Assembly (NCBI RefSeq): GCF_021191635.1
Contig: NZ_JAIWPR010000025.1
Location: forward strand, 27,608 to 91,607
From: Alterluteimonas quercicellularis
Lineage (GTDB): Bacteria > Pseudomonadota > Gammaproteobacteria > Xanthomonadales > Xanthomonadaceae
Reading direction: 5' to 3'
DNA: 64,000 nucleotides
Shown: positions 40,133-50,054 of the stretch, in pieces
How positions within the stretch are numbered: the first letter of the stretch is position 1
Layout of the letters: the number at the start of each line of letters is the position of its first letter
The notes under the pieces: generated by a model
Seen by the model: only the letters and a program-made list of their open reading frames with translations
Told to the model about the DNA's origin: nothing
Database searches by the model: none
Translations under genes and position numbers: made by a program

Positions 40133-42709
40133 ATGAGGCGATGTTGGTGTACGCGGACGGGCGCCAGGCGGCGGCTCCTGTGCGGCGCGCTCGCGGCGGC
40201 GATCGCGGCGAGCACGGGCGGTGCGGCCGCGCAGGACGGGGCCGGCCGCAGGCCCTTCGAGATCCCGGCGCAGCCCGCCTCGAGCGCGCTCAACGCCTTC
40301 GCCGAGCAGGCGGACATCACCCTGGTGTTCTCGCAGGACGCGGTCGCCGGCATCGAGGTGGGGGCGCTGCGCGGGGAATTCCTTGCGCCGGACGGGCTGG
40401 ACGCGCTGCTGCGGGGCACTGGCCTCGTCTGGCAGGGCACGGGGGACGGCGTCGTGTCGATCGTCCGCGCCGCAACGCCCGCGGCGCCGGGCGATTCGAC
40501 GCTGGATGCGGTGGTGGTGACGGGCACCCGCATCCGCGGCGCCACCACGCCGTCGCCGCTGATCGCGATCGGGCAGGCGCAGATCCGCGAGGACGGCCAT
40601 GCCGATCTCGGCGAGGTGATCCGCAACATCCCGCAGAACTTCTCCGGCGGACAGAACCCGGGCGTGGCGCTGGGCGCCAGCCTGGGCGGCGTCAACAACC
40701 AGAACCTCACTTCCGGCTCGGCGCTGAACCTGCGCGGCCTGGGCGCGGACGCGACCCTGACCCTGCTCAACGGCCGGCGGCTGTCGTACTCCGGCTTCAG
40801 CAACGCGATCGACGTCTCGGTCATCCCGGTCGGCGCGCTGGACCGGATCGAAGTGGTCGCCGACGGCGCGTCGGCGATCTACGGATCGGACGCGGTGGCC
40901 GGCGTGGCCAACATCGTCACCCGCCGCGACTTCGACGGCGCGCGCGCGGATGTCCGCTTCGGCACCGCCACCGACGGCGGCGGGACCGAGCGGCGGTACG
41001 GCCTGACCGCGGGCACCACCTGGGAGCGCGGCGGCGCCATCGCCGCCTACGAGTACGCGGATGCCGATGCGATCCCGGCCCACGCCCGTGCCTACCTGCG
41101 CTACATGCCGGGCCGCAACTCGCTGGTGCCCGAACGGCGGCAGCACAACCTGTTCGCCAGCGCCCACCAGGACCTCGGCGATGTCGCGAGCCTGAGCGTC
41201 GACGTCGTCCGCACGAAGAGGACCTCGTCCCTCGAGGCCGGGCAGCCGTCCCTGCAGCTGGTGTACGACGCCGAGACCGACAACACGGTGGTCGCGCCCT
41301 CGCTCGACCTGTTCCTGCCGGGCGAATGGACGCTCACGCTCGGCGGCAGCTACGCCCGGGACGAGACCGTCTCCTTCAATCGCTACTTCACCGCGGAAGG
41401 CGTGCACCAGCGGGATTCGGGCGCCTGCTACTGCAACACCGCCCGCGCGCTCGAGGTGGGTGCCGAGGGGCCGGTCCTCGCCTTGCCGGGCGGCGACCTG
41501 CGGGCGGCGGTCGGGGCCGGCTGGCGCGAGAACGATTTCGAGAACCGCTCCTACACCTCGACCAGCCTGGTCGAGGGCCGGCGCAGCAGCCGCTACGCCT
41601 ACGGAGAGGTCGCCGTGCCGTTGATCGCGCCCGAACAGGGCCTGGCCGCCCGGCGGCTGGACTTCACCGCGGCCTTCCGCTACGAGGACTACCACGACAT
41701 GGGCAGCGTGACCACGCCGAAGCTTGGCCTGGTCTGGCAGCCCTCGCAGGATGTCACCCTGAAGGGCTCCTGGGGCAGGTCGTACAAGGCCCCCAACCTG
41801 CTGCAGCAGTACCAGGAAGCGACCGTGTACCTGCGGCCCGCCGCGATCCAGGGCGCGGTGGGGTACCCGGCGGACGCCACCGCGCTGGCGATCTCGGGCG
41901 GCAACCCCGACCTCAAGCCGGAGCGGGCGACCACCTGGACCGCCTCGCTGCTCTTCCATCCGCAGTCGCTGCCCGGCCTGCAGCTGGAACTGGGCGTGTT
42001 CGACATCGACTACACCGATCGCGTCGTGCAGCCGGTGAGCAACCTGCAGGCGGCGTTCCGCGATCCCGTGTATGCGGAATTCATCGTGCTCGACCCGTCC
42101 GAGGCGCTGCAGGCGGCGCTGATCGCCCGCAGCGACGAGCCGATCGTCAATGCCGCGGGGGCGCCCTACGACCCGTCCAAGGTGATGGGCCTGATCTACG
42201 GCACCTACGCCAACGTCGCCCGCCAGCGCAGCCGCGGCGTGGACCTGTCCGGCAGCTACGGGTTCGCGCTGGGCGGCGGCAGGATGACGCTGCGCGGCTC
42301 GGGCAGCTGGCTGGACAGCCGCCAGCGCAACATCGCCGCCGCCGAGGAATTCGTCACCACCGGCAATGTCTTCAACCCGGCCAGGTTTCGCGGCCGGGCC
42401 GGCGCGGCGTGGCATCGCGGTCCGCTCATGCTGGCCTCGTTCGTCAACCACGTGGCCGGCGTGACCGACAACCTGACCGCCGTGGAGACGAAGACGGGCT
42501 CGTTCACCACCGTGGACGTCAACGCGCGTTACGCCGCGGCCGGCGAGGGCGCGTTCGGCGGCGTGGAGCTGGGGCTCTCGGTACAGAACCTGTTCGACCG
42601 CGCGCCGCCGCTGATGGCCCCGATCTTCGACTACGTCGTCAACTACGACTCGACCAACTATTCCGCGATCGGCAGGTTCGTCAGCCTGTCGGTCGCCAAG
42701 CGCTGGTGA
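40133..42709 (+). CDS. STN-containing TonB-dependent outer-membrane receptor (FecA-like transducer)
   Basis: A full-length 858-aa receptor. It has a signal peptide (LLCGALAAAIAASTGGAAAQ) and an STN signalling domain (about 42-110; FEIPAQPASSALNAFAEQAD, EFLAPDGLDALLRGTGL). A TonB-box-like stretch reads LDAVVVTGTRI. The plug domain has LNLRGLGADATLTLLNGRRL and IEVVADGASAIYGSDAVAG, and the barrel contains ISGGNPDLKPERATTWTASL and ends in a terminal aromatic (SLSVAKRW). The STN domain marks it as a sensor that activates the local FecI/FecR pair when substrate binds. The substrate is probably peptide-like because an S9 peptidase gene follows. An acidic CYCN pair in one loop suggests a disulfide. 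Confidence 0.94.
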   Translation: MRRCWCTRTGARRRLLCGALAAAIAASTGGAAAQDGAGRRPFEIPAQPASSALNAFAEQADITLVFSQDAVAGIEVGALRGEFLAPDGLDALLRGTGLVWQGTGDGVVSIVRAATPAAPGDSTLDAVVVTGTRIRGATTPSPLIAIGQAQIREDGHADLGEVIRNIPQNFSGGQNPGVALGASLGGVNNQNLTSGSALNLRGLGADATLTLLNGRRLSYSGFSNAIDVSVIPVGALDRIEVVADGASAIYGSDAVAGVANIVTRRDFDGARADVRFGTATDGGGTERRYGLTAGTTWERGGAIAAYEYADADAIPAHARAYLRYMPGRNSLVPERRQHNLFASAHQDLGDVASLSVDVVRTKRTSSLEAGQPSLQLVYDAETDNTVVAPSLDLFLPGEWTLTLGGSYARDETVSFNRYFTAEGVHQRDSGACYCNTARALEVGAEGPVLALPGGDLRAAVGAGWRENDFENRSYTSTSLVEGRRSSRYAYGEVAVPLIAPEQGLAARRLDFTAAFRYEDYHDMGSVTTPKLGLVWQPSQDVTLKGSWGRSYKAPNLLQQYQEATVYLRPAAIQGAVGYPADATALAISGGNPDLKPERATTWTASLLFHPQSLPGLQLELGVFDIDYTDRVVQPVSNLQAAFRDPVYAEFIVLDPSEALQAALIARSDEPIVNAAGAPYDPSKVMGLIYGTYANVARQRSRGVDLSGSYGFALGGGRMTLRGSGSWLDSRQRNIAAAEEFVTTGNVFNPARFRGRAGAAWHRGPLMLASFVNHVAGVTDNLTAVETKTGSFTTVDVNARYAAAGEGAFGGVELGLSVQNLFDRAPPLMAPIFDYVVNYDSTNYSAIGRFVSLSVAKRW

Positions 42710-42778
42710 CGCCGCGCTCGAACGGTCGCCGCCGATGGCGGCGGGCCGAAGCATTCGATCCAGAACCGGAGCATTGAG

Positions 42779-45193
42779 ATGGGCTGTGGGCGATTCGCGC
42801 AACGGTGGTCTGCGTTACGGGGGGCGGCGGTCCTGGCGGTCTGCATGACGCCCGCGATCGCATTCGGGACGGAGGCGGGCGGCGCGGCCGCGGACCCGCC
42901 GGGCGCGTTCCCGTACGACCTCGCTTTCCGGATGCGCACGCTGCGCAGCGGCGATCCGCCGACCGTGTCCCCCGACGGCGGCCGCGTGGCCTACGTCGTG
43001 GTGACGCCGCCCGAGGCGCGGGCGCAATCGGTGCGCTTCCTGCCCAACGGCACCCCGGTCGACGCGGTCGGCGCGCGGATCCACGTGTCCGGGCCCGGTG
43101 CGGTGCAGGCCGGCGGGCCGCCGATCTGCGACGGACGCGGGAACCAGTGGAACCCGTCCTGGTCGCCGGACGGCACGCGGCTGGGGTTCTACTCGGACCA
43201 GGGCGGCCGCCCCGAACTGTGGATCCACGAGCTGGGGGACGGCACGTGCCGCCGGACCGACGCGGCGGTCATCCGGGCGAGCCTGTTCGCGGGCTACCAG
43301 CCGCGCTGGTCGCCGGACGGGCGGACCCTCTACGTGCCGCTGCGCCCGGACCCGCCGCTGGAGATGTCCGACGCGGTCGATCCGATGGCGTTCGCCGCGG
43401 CCGGCGATGGCGCCGGCGGCGAAGGCGATGCGAGCGCGCCGCCGCGGATCTTCCGCAGCGGGAGCGAGGCCACCGACGACGAGCGGGCCGCGGGTTCGGT
43501 CGACCTGGGCGCCTTCGCGATGGCGAACTACAACGCCGGCCTCGCCGCGGTCGATGCCGGCACCGGCGAGGTCCGCATGCTGGTGGATGCGCGCACCGAG
43601 CCCAGGCCCACGACGCTCAAGGTTTCGCCGTCCGGGCGCTGGCTCGGCTATGCCTCGGTGCCCGCCGGCAACCCGTCGGCGCCCCTGCGCAGCCTCGTCC
43701 TCGTGCCCACCGCGGGCGGCGATCCTTCGGTGCTGGTCGAGGGCCTGGCATCCACCGGCAACGGCATCGAACTGGACTATCGCTGGCATCCGGCCGACGA
43801 CCGGCTGGTGTACCTGCACGAGAACGCCGTGTGGGACGTGGACTTCGGGGCGGGCGCACCCGGTACGCCGCGGCGCCTGGCGCAGGCCGCGGGCGAGCCG
43901 GTCGCGCCGGTCCTGTACTTCACGCGCGACGGCCGCTCGCTGGTGGTGGGCGTCGACCCGCAGGGGACGGGCCGCGAACGCGCGCCCGGTGCGCTCGCGG
44001 TCGTGCCGCTCGACGGCGGCGCACCGGTACGGCTGCCGCTGCCCGATCCGGCGCAGTGGCAGTTCCTCGGCCTCGTGCGCGCGAACGAGGACGTGCTCTG
44101 GCAGCCCGACCCGGGACACCTGACCGTGCAACTGCGCGACCGCGTGACCGGCCACGAGGCGCTGTACCGGATCGCCCTGGACTCGGGGCAGGCGCGGCGG
44201 CTCGACGCGGGCCTGCACCGGCTGCGCCATTTCGGCTCCGGCGGCGATCACCGCCGGCTCCACGCCGTCTACGAGGACATCGCCACGCCGCCCGACCTGT
44301 ACCGCTACGACGCGGACCTGAAGCGCGGCCGCCGCGCGTCGACGATCGAGCCGCGGCTGGACGGCGTGGCCCCGGCCCGCGCCGAGGTCGTCGAGACCGT
44401 CGTGCCGCTGCACGACGGCCGCCTGCAGACCGTGCGCACCACGCTGCTGCTGCCGCAGGGGGCGAAGGCCGGCGACAGGCTGCCGGCGATCGTGATGATC
44501 TATTCCGGTTCCGACCTGTCCACCAGCGCCACCCAGTACGGCGGGGGGATGGGCAACACGGTGCCGAACCAGGTCTTCACCAGCCGCGGGTTCGCGGTGG
44601 TGATGGCCGACATCCGCCTGTCCGAGATGGGCGAGCCGGCGCACCCGGCGCAGGACATCACCGACGCGCTGCTGCCGCAGGTCTACGCGCTCGCGAACGC
44701 GGGCTACGTCGACATCGGCCGGCTGGCGGTGAGCGGCCAGTCCTACGGCGGCTACAGCACCGCGGCGGTGGTCAGCACGACCCACCTGTTCCGCGCCGCC
44801 ATCCCGGTCAACGGGACCTTCGACCTCGCCGGCTTCTACGGCGGCATGGACGGGCGGGGCAGCAGCTTCATGACCCACTGGGCCGAGAAGGGGCAGGGGC
44901 GGATGGGCGAGCCGCCGTGGGAGAACGTGCAGCGCTACATCGCCAACTCCCCGTACTACCGCATCGACCGCATCCGCACGCCGCTGCTGATCGTGGCCGG
45001 CGAGAACGACAACGCCGTGCCCTTCGAGGAATCCAAGCGCCTGTTCGTGGGCCTGCGCCGGCTGGAGCGGCCGGCGCAGCTGGCCATCTACCCGGGCGAG
45101 GGGCACGTCGTCAGCGACTGGTCGGTCGCGCACGCGGCCGACGCCAGCCGGCGGATGGTGGACTTCCTGCGGCGGCACCTGGCGCCGCGCTGA
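42779..45193 (+). CDS. Periplasmic S9 (prolyl-oligopeptidase family) peptidase
   Basis: An 804-aa serine peptidase with a signal peptide (VLAVCMTPAIAFG), a seven-bladed propeller domain (TVSPDGGRVAYVVVTPPE, PSWSPDGTRLGFYSDQGG, PRWSPDGRTLYVPLRPD) and a C-terminal alpha/beta-hydrolase domain. The triad is visible: SGQSYGGYS (Ser655), AGENDNAVPFEES (Asp744), GEGHVVSDW (His776). The family cuts small peptides that enter through the propeller. It follows the STN receptor by 69 bp without its own clear promoter, so it is likely to be co-expressed. In other proteobacteria a similar sigma/FecR/receptor/peptidase set accompanies lasso peptides, whose isopeptidase belongs to this family. No lasso biosynthesis genes are seen here. 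Confidence 0.88.
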   Translation: MGCGRFAQRWSALRGAAVLAVCMTPAIAFGTEAGGAAADPPGAFPYDLAFRMRTLRSGDPPTVSPDGGRVAYVVVTPPEARAQSVRFLPNGTPVDAVGARIHVSGPGAVQAGGPPICDGRGNQWNPSWSPDGTRLGFYSDQGGRPELWIHELGDGTCRRTDAAVIRASLFAGYQPRWSPDGRTLYVPLRPDPPLEMSDAVDPMAFAAAGDGAGGEGDASAPPRIFRSGSEATDDERAAGSVDLGAFAMANYNAGLAAVDAGTGEVRMLVDARTEPRPTTLKVSPSGRWLGYASVPAGNPSAPLRSLVLVPTAGGDPSVLVEGLASTGNGIELDYRWHPADDRLVYLHENAVWDVDFGAGAPGTPRRLAQAAGEPVAPVLYFTRDGRSLVVGVDPQGTGRERAPGALAVVPLDGGAPVRLPLPDPAQWQFLGLVRANEDVLWQPDPGHLTVQLRDRVTGHEALYRIALDSGQARRLDAGLHRLRHFGSGGDHRRLHAVYEDIATPPDLYRYDADLKRGRRASTIEPRLDGVAPARAEVVETVVPLHDGRLQTVRTTLLLPQGAKAGDRLPAIVMIYSGSDLSTSATQYGGGMGNTVPNQVFTSRGFAVVMADIRLSEMGEPAHPAQDITDALLPQVYALANAGYVDIGRLAVSGQSYGGYSTAAVVSTTHLFRAAIPVNGTFDLAGFYGGMDGRGSSFMTHWAEKGQGRMGEPPWENVQRYIANSPYYRIDRIRTPLLIVAGENDNAVPFEESKRLFVGLRRLERPAQLAIYPGEGHVVSDWSVAHAADASRRMVDFLRRHLAPR

Positions 45194-45195
45194 AG

Positions 45196-45222
45196 GACGC
45201 GCCGGGCGGCGCCCGGCGCGTC
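45196..45222. terminator. Bidirectional hairpin between convergent genes
   Basis: A perfect 12-bp inverted repeat, GACGCGCCGGGC and its complement, with a GGC loop sits exactly between the peptidase stop and the leuB stop. There is no T-tract, so it may work as a roadblock or RNA-stability hairpin rather than as an intrinsic terminator. Confidence 0.55.
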
Positions 45223-45226
45223 GACG

Positions 45227-46315
45227 TCAGTCGCGCAGCTCGCTGACGTGGCAGGCGGTCGCCAGGCCGTCGATCACCGCCGCGGCGACCGCATCGGTGC
45301 CGAACGCACGGCCCTCGCCGGCCAGGTCGGCGGTGAAGGCGCCGGCGTCGAGCGCGGCGCCGACCGCGCGCTCCACGCAGGCGGCCTCCTCCTCCAGGTG
45401 CAGCGAGTGCCGCAGCAGCAGCGCGCCGCTGAGGATCGCGCCGACCGGGTTGGCGATGCCGCGCCCGGCGATGTCGGGCGCGGAGCCGTGGATCGGCTCG
45501 TACAACCCTTGGTCGCCGTCGCCGAGGGACGCCGAGGGCAGCAGGCCCAGGGAGCCGGCGAGCATGGAGGCCTCGTCGGTGAGGATGTCGCCGAACATGT
45601 TCTCGGTCACCACCACGTCGTAGGCGCGCGGCTTGGACAGCAGGTGCATGGCCATCGAGTCGACCAGCTGGTGTTCGAGGGTGACGTCGGGGAACTCCTC
45701 GCGCACCACGCGCTCCGCCGTCTCGCGCCACAGCCGCGAGGTCTCCAGCACGTTGGCCTTGTCCACCGAGGTGACGTGGCGCCGGCGCGCGCGCGCCAGG
45801 GTGCAGGCGCGGCGCACCACGCGCTCCACCTCGGCCACGGTGTAGCGGCACAGGTCGCTGGCGCTCCCGGCGTCGCGGGTCTTGTCGCCGAAGTAGATGC
45901 CGCCGGTGAGCTCGCGCACCACCAGCAGGTCGACGCCGGCCAGCAGGTGCGGCTTGATCGGCGCCGCGCCCAGCGTGGCCGGGTGCGGCTGCACCGGGCG
46001 CAGGTTGGCGTACAGGTCCAGGCCCCGGCGCAGCGCGAGCAGGCCCTGCTCCGGGCGCACCGGCGCGTTCGGGTCGGACCACTTCGGGCCGCCGACCGCG
46101 CCCAGCAGCACCGCGTCGGCGCCGCGGCAGGCGGCCAGGGTGGCCTCGGGCAGCGGCTCGCCGTGGCGGTCGATGGCGATGCCGCCAATGTCGTGCTCGG
46201 CGAAGGCGAAGCGGTGGCCGTGGCGGTCGGCGACGGCGCGCAGCACGGCCACCGCCGCGGCGGTGACCTCGGGCCCGATGCCGTCGCCGGGCAGGACGAC
46301 GATGTCAGCGTGCAT
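45227..46315 (-). CDS. leuB: 3-isopropylmalate dehydrogenase
   Basis: Oxidises and decarboxylates 3-isopropylmalate to 2-oxoisocaproate with NAD, the third step of leucine synthesis. The 362-aa protein has [77 protein letters not shown] and [24 protein letters not shown], all conserved in LeuB. It is the last gene of the ilv-leu operon and overlaps leuD by 11 bp. It ends next to a strong hairpin shared with the convergent peptidase gene. Confidence 0.96.
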   Translation of the reverse strand: MHADIVVLPGDGIGPEVTAAAVAVLRAVADRHGHRFAFAEHDIGGIAIDRHGEPLPEATLAACRGADAVLLGAVGGPKWSDPNAPVRPEQGLLALRRGLDLYANLRPVQPHPATLGAAPIKPHLLAGVDLLVVRELTGGIYFGDKTRDAGSASDLCRYTVAEVERVVRRACTLARARRRHVTSVDKANVLETSRLWRETAERVVREEFPDVTLEHQLVDSMAMHLLSKPRAYDVVVTENMFGDILTDEASMLAGSLGLLPSASLGDGDQGLYEPIHGSAPDIAGRGIANPVGAILSGALLLRHSLHLEEEAACVERAVGAALDAGAFTADLAGEGRAFGTDAVAAAVIDGLATACHVSELRD

Positions 46316-46928
46316 GGAAGCGGTCCTCGTACAGTTCGATGCGGTCCTGCCGCGAGAGCAGGTAGCCCAGTTCGTCGACGCCCTCCAGCAGGCAGGTGCG
46401 GGCGAAGGCGTCGAGCGGGAAGCGGAACACGCCGTGGTCGGGCGTGCGCAGCTCGCGGGTGGCGACGTCGATCTCCAGCTCGTCGTCGGGCCGGCGCATC
46501 AGCGCCTGCACCACCGATTCCGGCAGCACCACCGGCAGCAGGCCGTTCTTCAGCGCGTTGTTGCGGAAGATGTCGGCGATCTCGCTGCTGACGACCGCGC
46601 GCAGGCCGAGGTCGCGCAGCGCCCAGGGCGCGTGCTCGCGCGAGGAACCGCAGCCGAAGTTGCGCCCGGCGATGAGGATCGCGCGGCCGGCGCTGTCCGC
46701 CCGGTTGAACGGGAAGTCCGGGTCCGGGGTGCCGTCGGCGCGCTGGCGCCAGTCGCTGAAGGCGTGCCGGCCCAGCCCGCTGCGCTCGGTGGTGGAGAGG
46801 AAGCGCGCCGGGATGATCTGGTCGGTGTCGATGTTGGGCTGGTCGAGCACCACGCTGCGCGAGCGGATGCGCACGCGCTCGGCGTCGGCGGCCGAGGCGA
46901 CGGAATCGGGGGAGCGGAGCACGGACAT
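46305..46928 (-). CDS. leuD: 3-isopropylmalate dehydratase small subunit
   Basis: The small subunit that with LeuC isomerises 2-isopropylmalate to 3-isopropylmalate. The 207-aa protein has [55 protein letters not shown] and [19 protein letters not shown], the aconitase swivel-domain signature. It starts immediately after leuC (46929) and overlaps leuB, consistent with one transcript. Confidence 0.96.
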   Translation of the reverse strand: MSVLRSPDSVASAADAERVRIRSRSVVLDQPNIDTDQIIPARFLSTTERSGLGRHAFSDWRQRADGTPDPDFPFNRADSAGRAILIAGRNFGCGSSREHAPWALRDLGLRAVVSSEIADIFRNNALKNGLLPVVLPESVVQALMRRPDDELEIDVATRELRTPDHGVFRFPLDAFARTCLLEGVDELGYLLSRQDRIELYEDRFHAR

Positions 46929-48374
46929 TCAGGCCACCTCGCGTTGCGGTTCGGGTGCGGGGGGCGCGGGGCGCAACGCCTCGCGCGGATCGGCGACGAC
47001 GCCGCGCACCGCCGCCCACGCCGCCGACAGCGGCGAGGCCAGCACGGTGCGCGCGCCCGGGCCCTGGCGGCCCTCGAAGTTGCGGTTGCTGGTGCTCACC
47101 GCCAGCTGGCCGGGCGCGACCAGGTCGCCGTTCATGGCGATGCACATCGAGCAGCCCGGCTCGCGCCACTCGGCGCCGGCCGCGCGCACGATGGCGTCGA
47201 TGCCCTCGGCCTCGGCCTCGCGCTTGACCTGGCCGGAGCCGGGCACGACCAGCATGCGCACGCCCTGGGCCACGCGGCGGCCGGCGAGCACCTGCGCCAC
47301 CTCGCGCAGGTCGCGCAGGCGGCCGTTGGTGCACGAGCCCACGAACACCACGTCCACCGGCAGGCCGGCCAGGGTGCGGCCGGGCTCGACGCCCATGTAG
47401 CGCTGGCCCTTGCGGTCGGCGTCGTCGTGCGCGGCGGGCACCGCGCGGTCGACCGCGACCGCGGTGCCGGGATGGGTGCCCCAGGTGAGCGTCGGGCGGA
47501 TGTCGCGCGCATCCACGGCCACCTCGGCGTCGAAGCGCGCGCCCGCGTCGCTGCGCAGCTCGCGCCAGCGCGCCTTGGCGGCCTCGAACGCCTGCCCCTT
47601 CGGCGCGCGCGGGGTCTTCTCCAGCCAGGCGAAGGTGGTCTCGTCGGGCGCCACCATGCCGGCGCGCGCGCCGGCCTCGATCGACATGTTGCACAGGGTC
47701 ATGCGCTGCTCCATGTCCATCGAGCGGATGGTGGAGCCGCGGTACTCGATGACGTGGCCGGTGCCGCCGTTGACCCCGATCGCGCCGATCACGTGCAGGA
47801 TCACGTCCTTGGCGCCGACCCCGGGCGCCAGTTCGCCCTCCACCGTCACCGCCATCGTCTTCGGCCGGCGCTGCAGCAGGCACTGGGTGGCCAGCACGTG
47901 GCCGACCTCGCTGGTGCCGATGCCGAAGGCCAGGGCGCCGAACGCGCCGTGGGTGCTGGTATGGCTGTCGCCGCAGACGATGGTCATGCCCGGCTGGGTG
48001 AAGCCCATCTCCGGCGCGAACACGTGGACGATGCCGCGCTGCTCGGAATCGAAGCCGAACAGTTCGATGCCGGTGCGCGCGCAGTTGTCGACCAGGGTCT
48101 GCACCTGGGTCTGCGCGGCGGCGGTGGCGTAGGGCAGGCGGCCGTCGGCGCCGGCGGGCAGGGTCGGGGTGGAGTGGTCGAGGGTGGCCTTGGTGCGGTC
48201 GGGGCGGCGCGGCGCCAGGCCGCGCGTGCGCAGCTCGGAGAAGGCCTGGGGCGAGGTGACTTCGTGGATCAGGTGCAGGTCGACGTAGAGCACGGCCGGC
48301 GCGGCCTCGCTCTCCGGGACGACGACGTGCGCCTCCCACAGCTTGTCGAACAGGGTCTTCGGAGTGGCGGTCAT
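46929..48374 (-). CDS. leuC: 3-isopropylmalate dehydratase large subunit
   Basis: The 4Fe-4S subunit of isopropylmalate isomerase. The 481-aa protein has [82 protein letters not shown] and [12 protein letters not shown]; the last two supply the cluster Cys residues. It has the family's typical length (about 470). A 105-bp gap with GC-rich palindromes but no recognised promoter separates it from leuA. Confidence 0.96.
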   Translation of the reverse strand: MTATPKTLFDKLWEAHVVVPESEAAPAVLYVDLHLIHEVTSPQAFSELRTRGLAPRRPDRTKATLDHSTPTLPAGADGRLPYATAAAQTQVQTLVDNCARTGIELFGFDSEQRGIVHVFAPEMGFTQPGMTIVCGDSHTSTHGAFGALAFGIGTSEVGHVLATQCLLQRRPKTMAVTVEGELAPGVGAKDVILHVIGAIGVNGGTGHVIEYRGSTIRSMDMEQRMTLCNMSIEAGARAGMVAPDETTFAWLEKTPRAPKGQAFEAAKARWRELRSDAGARFDAEVAVDARDIRPTLTWGTHPGTAVAVDRAVPAAHDDADRKGQRYMGVEPGRTLAGLPVDVVFVGSCTNGRLRDLREVAQVLAGRRVAQGVRMLVVPGSGQVKREAEAEGIDAIVRAAGAEWREPGCSMCIAMNGDLVAPGQLAVSTSNRNFEGRQGPGARTVLASPLSAAWAAVRGVVADPREALRPAPPAPEPQREVA

Positions 48375-48479
48375 GCGGGGGTCTTCGTTCTCGTCCGGTG
48401 TGGGTGGGCGCGCGTTCGCGCGCTGCCTTGCATGGGAACTCGCATTGGAAGAAACGTCGCGCGTGGGCGCGCTCGCGCG

Positions 48480-50054
48480 TCAGGCGTGGGCGGCGTCGCG
48501 GCGCGCGGCCTCGGGGCGCGCCGACCGCGCGCGCAGCAGGCGGTTGGCGACGTCGAGCCAGGCCAGCGCGCTGGCCTCGATGACGTCGCGGCTGGTGCCG
48601 CTGCCCTCGTGGACGGCGTCACCGTCGCGCACGCTGAGGTTGGCCTCGCCGCGCGCGTCGGCGCCGATGCCGACGCTGTGCACCTGGTAGCTCTCCAGCG
48701 CCAGCGCGATCCCGGTCGCGGCCGACAGCGCCGCGAACAGCGCGTCCACCGGGCCGTCGCCCAGCGCGCTCTCGGCCACCTTGCGGCCGTCGGGGTCGGA
48801 CAGCTCCACCTGCGCGCTGGCGCGGCCGCCGCGGTCGCTGACGGTCATCGAGGCCAGGCGGAAGCCCTCGCCGGCGACCTCGCCGTGCATCAGCGCCTCC
48901 AGGTCGCGGTCCTCGACCACCCGCTGGCGCTCGCACAGCGCCTTGAAGCGCGCGAACACCTCGTCCAGCTCCTCGTCCTCCAGCGCGTAGCCGATCGCGC
49001 GCAGGCGGTGGGAGACGGCGGCGCGCCCGCTGTGGCGGCCCAGCACCATCTTCGAGGCGCTCCAGCCGACGTCCTCGGGATGCATGATCTCGTAGGTGCC
49101 GCGGTGGCGCAGCATGCCGTGCTGGTGGATGCCCGACTCGTGGGCGAAGGCGTTGGCGCCGACCACCGCCTTGTTGCGCTGCACGGGCATGCCGGTCAGG
49201 CGGGTCAGCAGTTGCGAGGTCGGCACCAGGCGGCGGGTGTCGAGCGCGGTGTCGGCGCCGTACCAGGCGCCGCGCACCTTCAGCGCCATCGCCAGCTCCT
49301 CGACCGCGCAGTTGCCGGCGCGCTCGCCGATGCCGTTGACGGTGCACTCCACCTGCCGCGCGCCGCCCTCGATCGCGGCCAGCGAGTTGGCCACCGCCAG
49401 GCCCAGGTCGTCGTGGCAGTGCGCGCTGAAGACCACGCCGCGCGCGCCCGGCACGGTGTCGATCAGGAACCGGAACAGCTCGCGGATCTCGTCCGGGGTC
49501 GCGTAGCCCAGGGTGTCGGGCACGTTGATGGTGGTGGCGCCGGCGGCGATCGCGGCGCCGACCACCTCGGCCAGGAAGTCGCGCTCGGTGCGGGTGCCGT
49601 CCTCGGTGGAGAACTCCACGTCGTCCACGTGCCGCCGCGCCAGCGCCACCGAGGCGGCGGTGGCGTCGACCACCTGCTGCTTCGACATGCGCAGCTTGTG
49701 CTCGCGGTGCAGCGGGCTGGTCGACAGGAACACGTGCAGGCGCGGCCGGGCGGCCTGTTCGAGTGCGCGCACCGAGGCCTCGATGTCGCCCGGCAGGCAG
49801 CGCGAGAGCACCGCCAGCGTGGGCCGCCGGACCTCGCGCGCGATCAGCCGCGCCGCCTCGCGGTCGGCCTCCGAGCTGGCCGGGAACCCGGTCTCGATCA
49901 CGTCCACGCCGAGCGCGTCGAGCGCGCGCGCCATCACCGCCTTCTGCTGCGGGGTCATGCTGCAGCCGGGCGACTGCTCGCCGTCGCGCAGGGTGGTGTC
50001 GAAGATGCGGATCGGGGTCGCGATGGCGACGTCCGGGTCGGCGGGCTCGTTCAT
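48480..50054 (-). CDS. leuA: 2-isopropylmalate synthase
   Basis: Condenses 2-oxoisovalerate with acetyl-CoA, the first committed step of leucine synthesis. The 524-aa protein has [63 protein letters not shown] (metal ligands), [14 protein letters not shown] and [12 protein letters not shown], and a C-terminal regulatory LeuA domain (about 395-510) for leucine inhibition. It starts at 50054 in an ATGA overlap with the ilvA stop, so the two are translationally coupled. Confidence 0.96.
   Translation of the reverse strand: MNEPADPDVAIATPIRIFDTTLRDGEQSPGCSMTPQQKAVMARALDALGVDVIETGFPASSEADREAARLIAREVRRPTLAVLSRCLPGDIEASVRALEQAARPRLHVFLSTSPLHREHKLRMSKQQVVDATAASVALARRHVDDVEFSTEDGTRTERDFLAEVVGAAIAAGATTINVPDTLGYATPDEIRELFRFLIDTVPGARGVVFSAHCHDDLGLAVANSLAAIEGGARQVECTVNGIGERAGNCAVEELAMALKVRGAWYGADTALDTRRLVPTSQLLTRLTGMPVQRNKAVVGANAFAHESGIHQHGMLRHRGTYEIMHPEDVGWSASKMVLGRHSGRAAVSHRLRAIGYALEDEELDEVFARFKALCERQRVVEDRDLEALMHGEVAGEGFRLASMTVSDRGGRASAQVELSDPDGRKVAESALGDGPVDALFAALSAATGIALALESYQVHSVGIGADARGEANLSVRDGDAVHEGSGTSRDVIEASALAWLDVANRLLRARSARPEAARRDAAHA

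Noticed and set aside
37695..45226. Lasso peptide precursor or B/C biosynthesis genes beside the S9 peptidase
   Set aside because: The gaps at 39580-39693, 40057-40132 and 42710-42778 are too short or carry only promoter sequence, and no transglutaminase-like or asparagine-synthetase-like gene is present.
48375..48479. Palindromic stretch between leuA and leuC as another copy of the GTAGGAGCGCGCT family
   Set aside because: GC-rich palindromes are present but the diagnostic GTAGGAG end is missing, so it was not counted.
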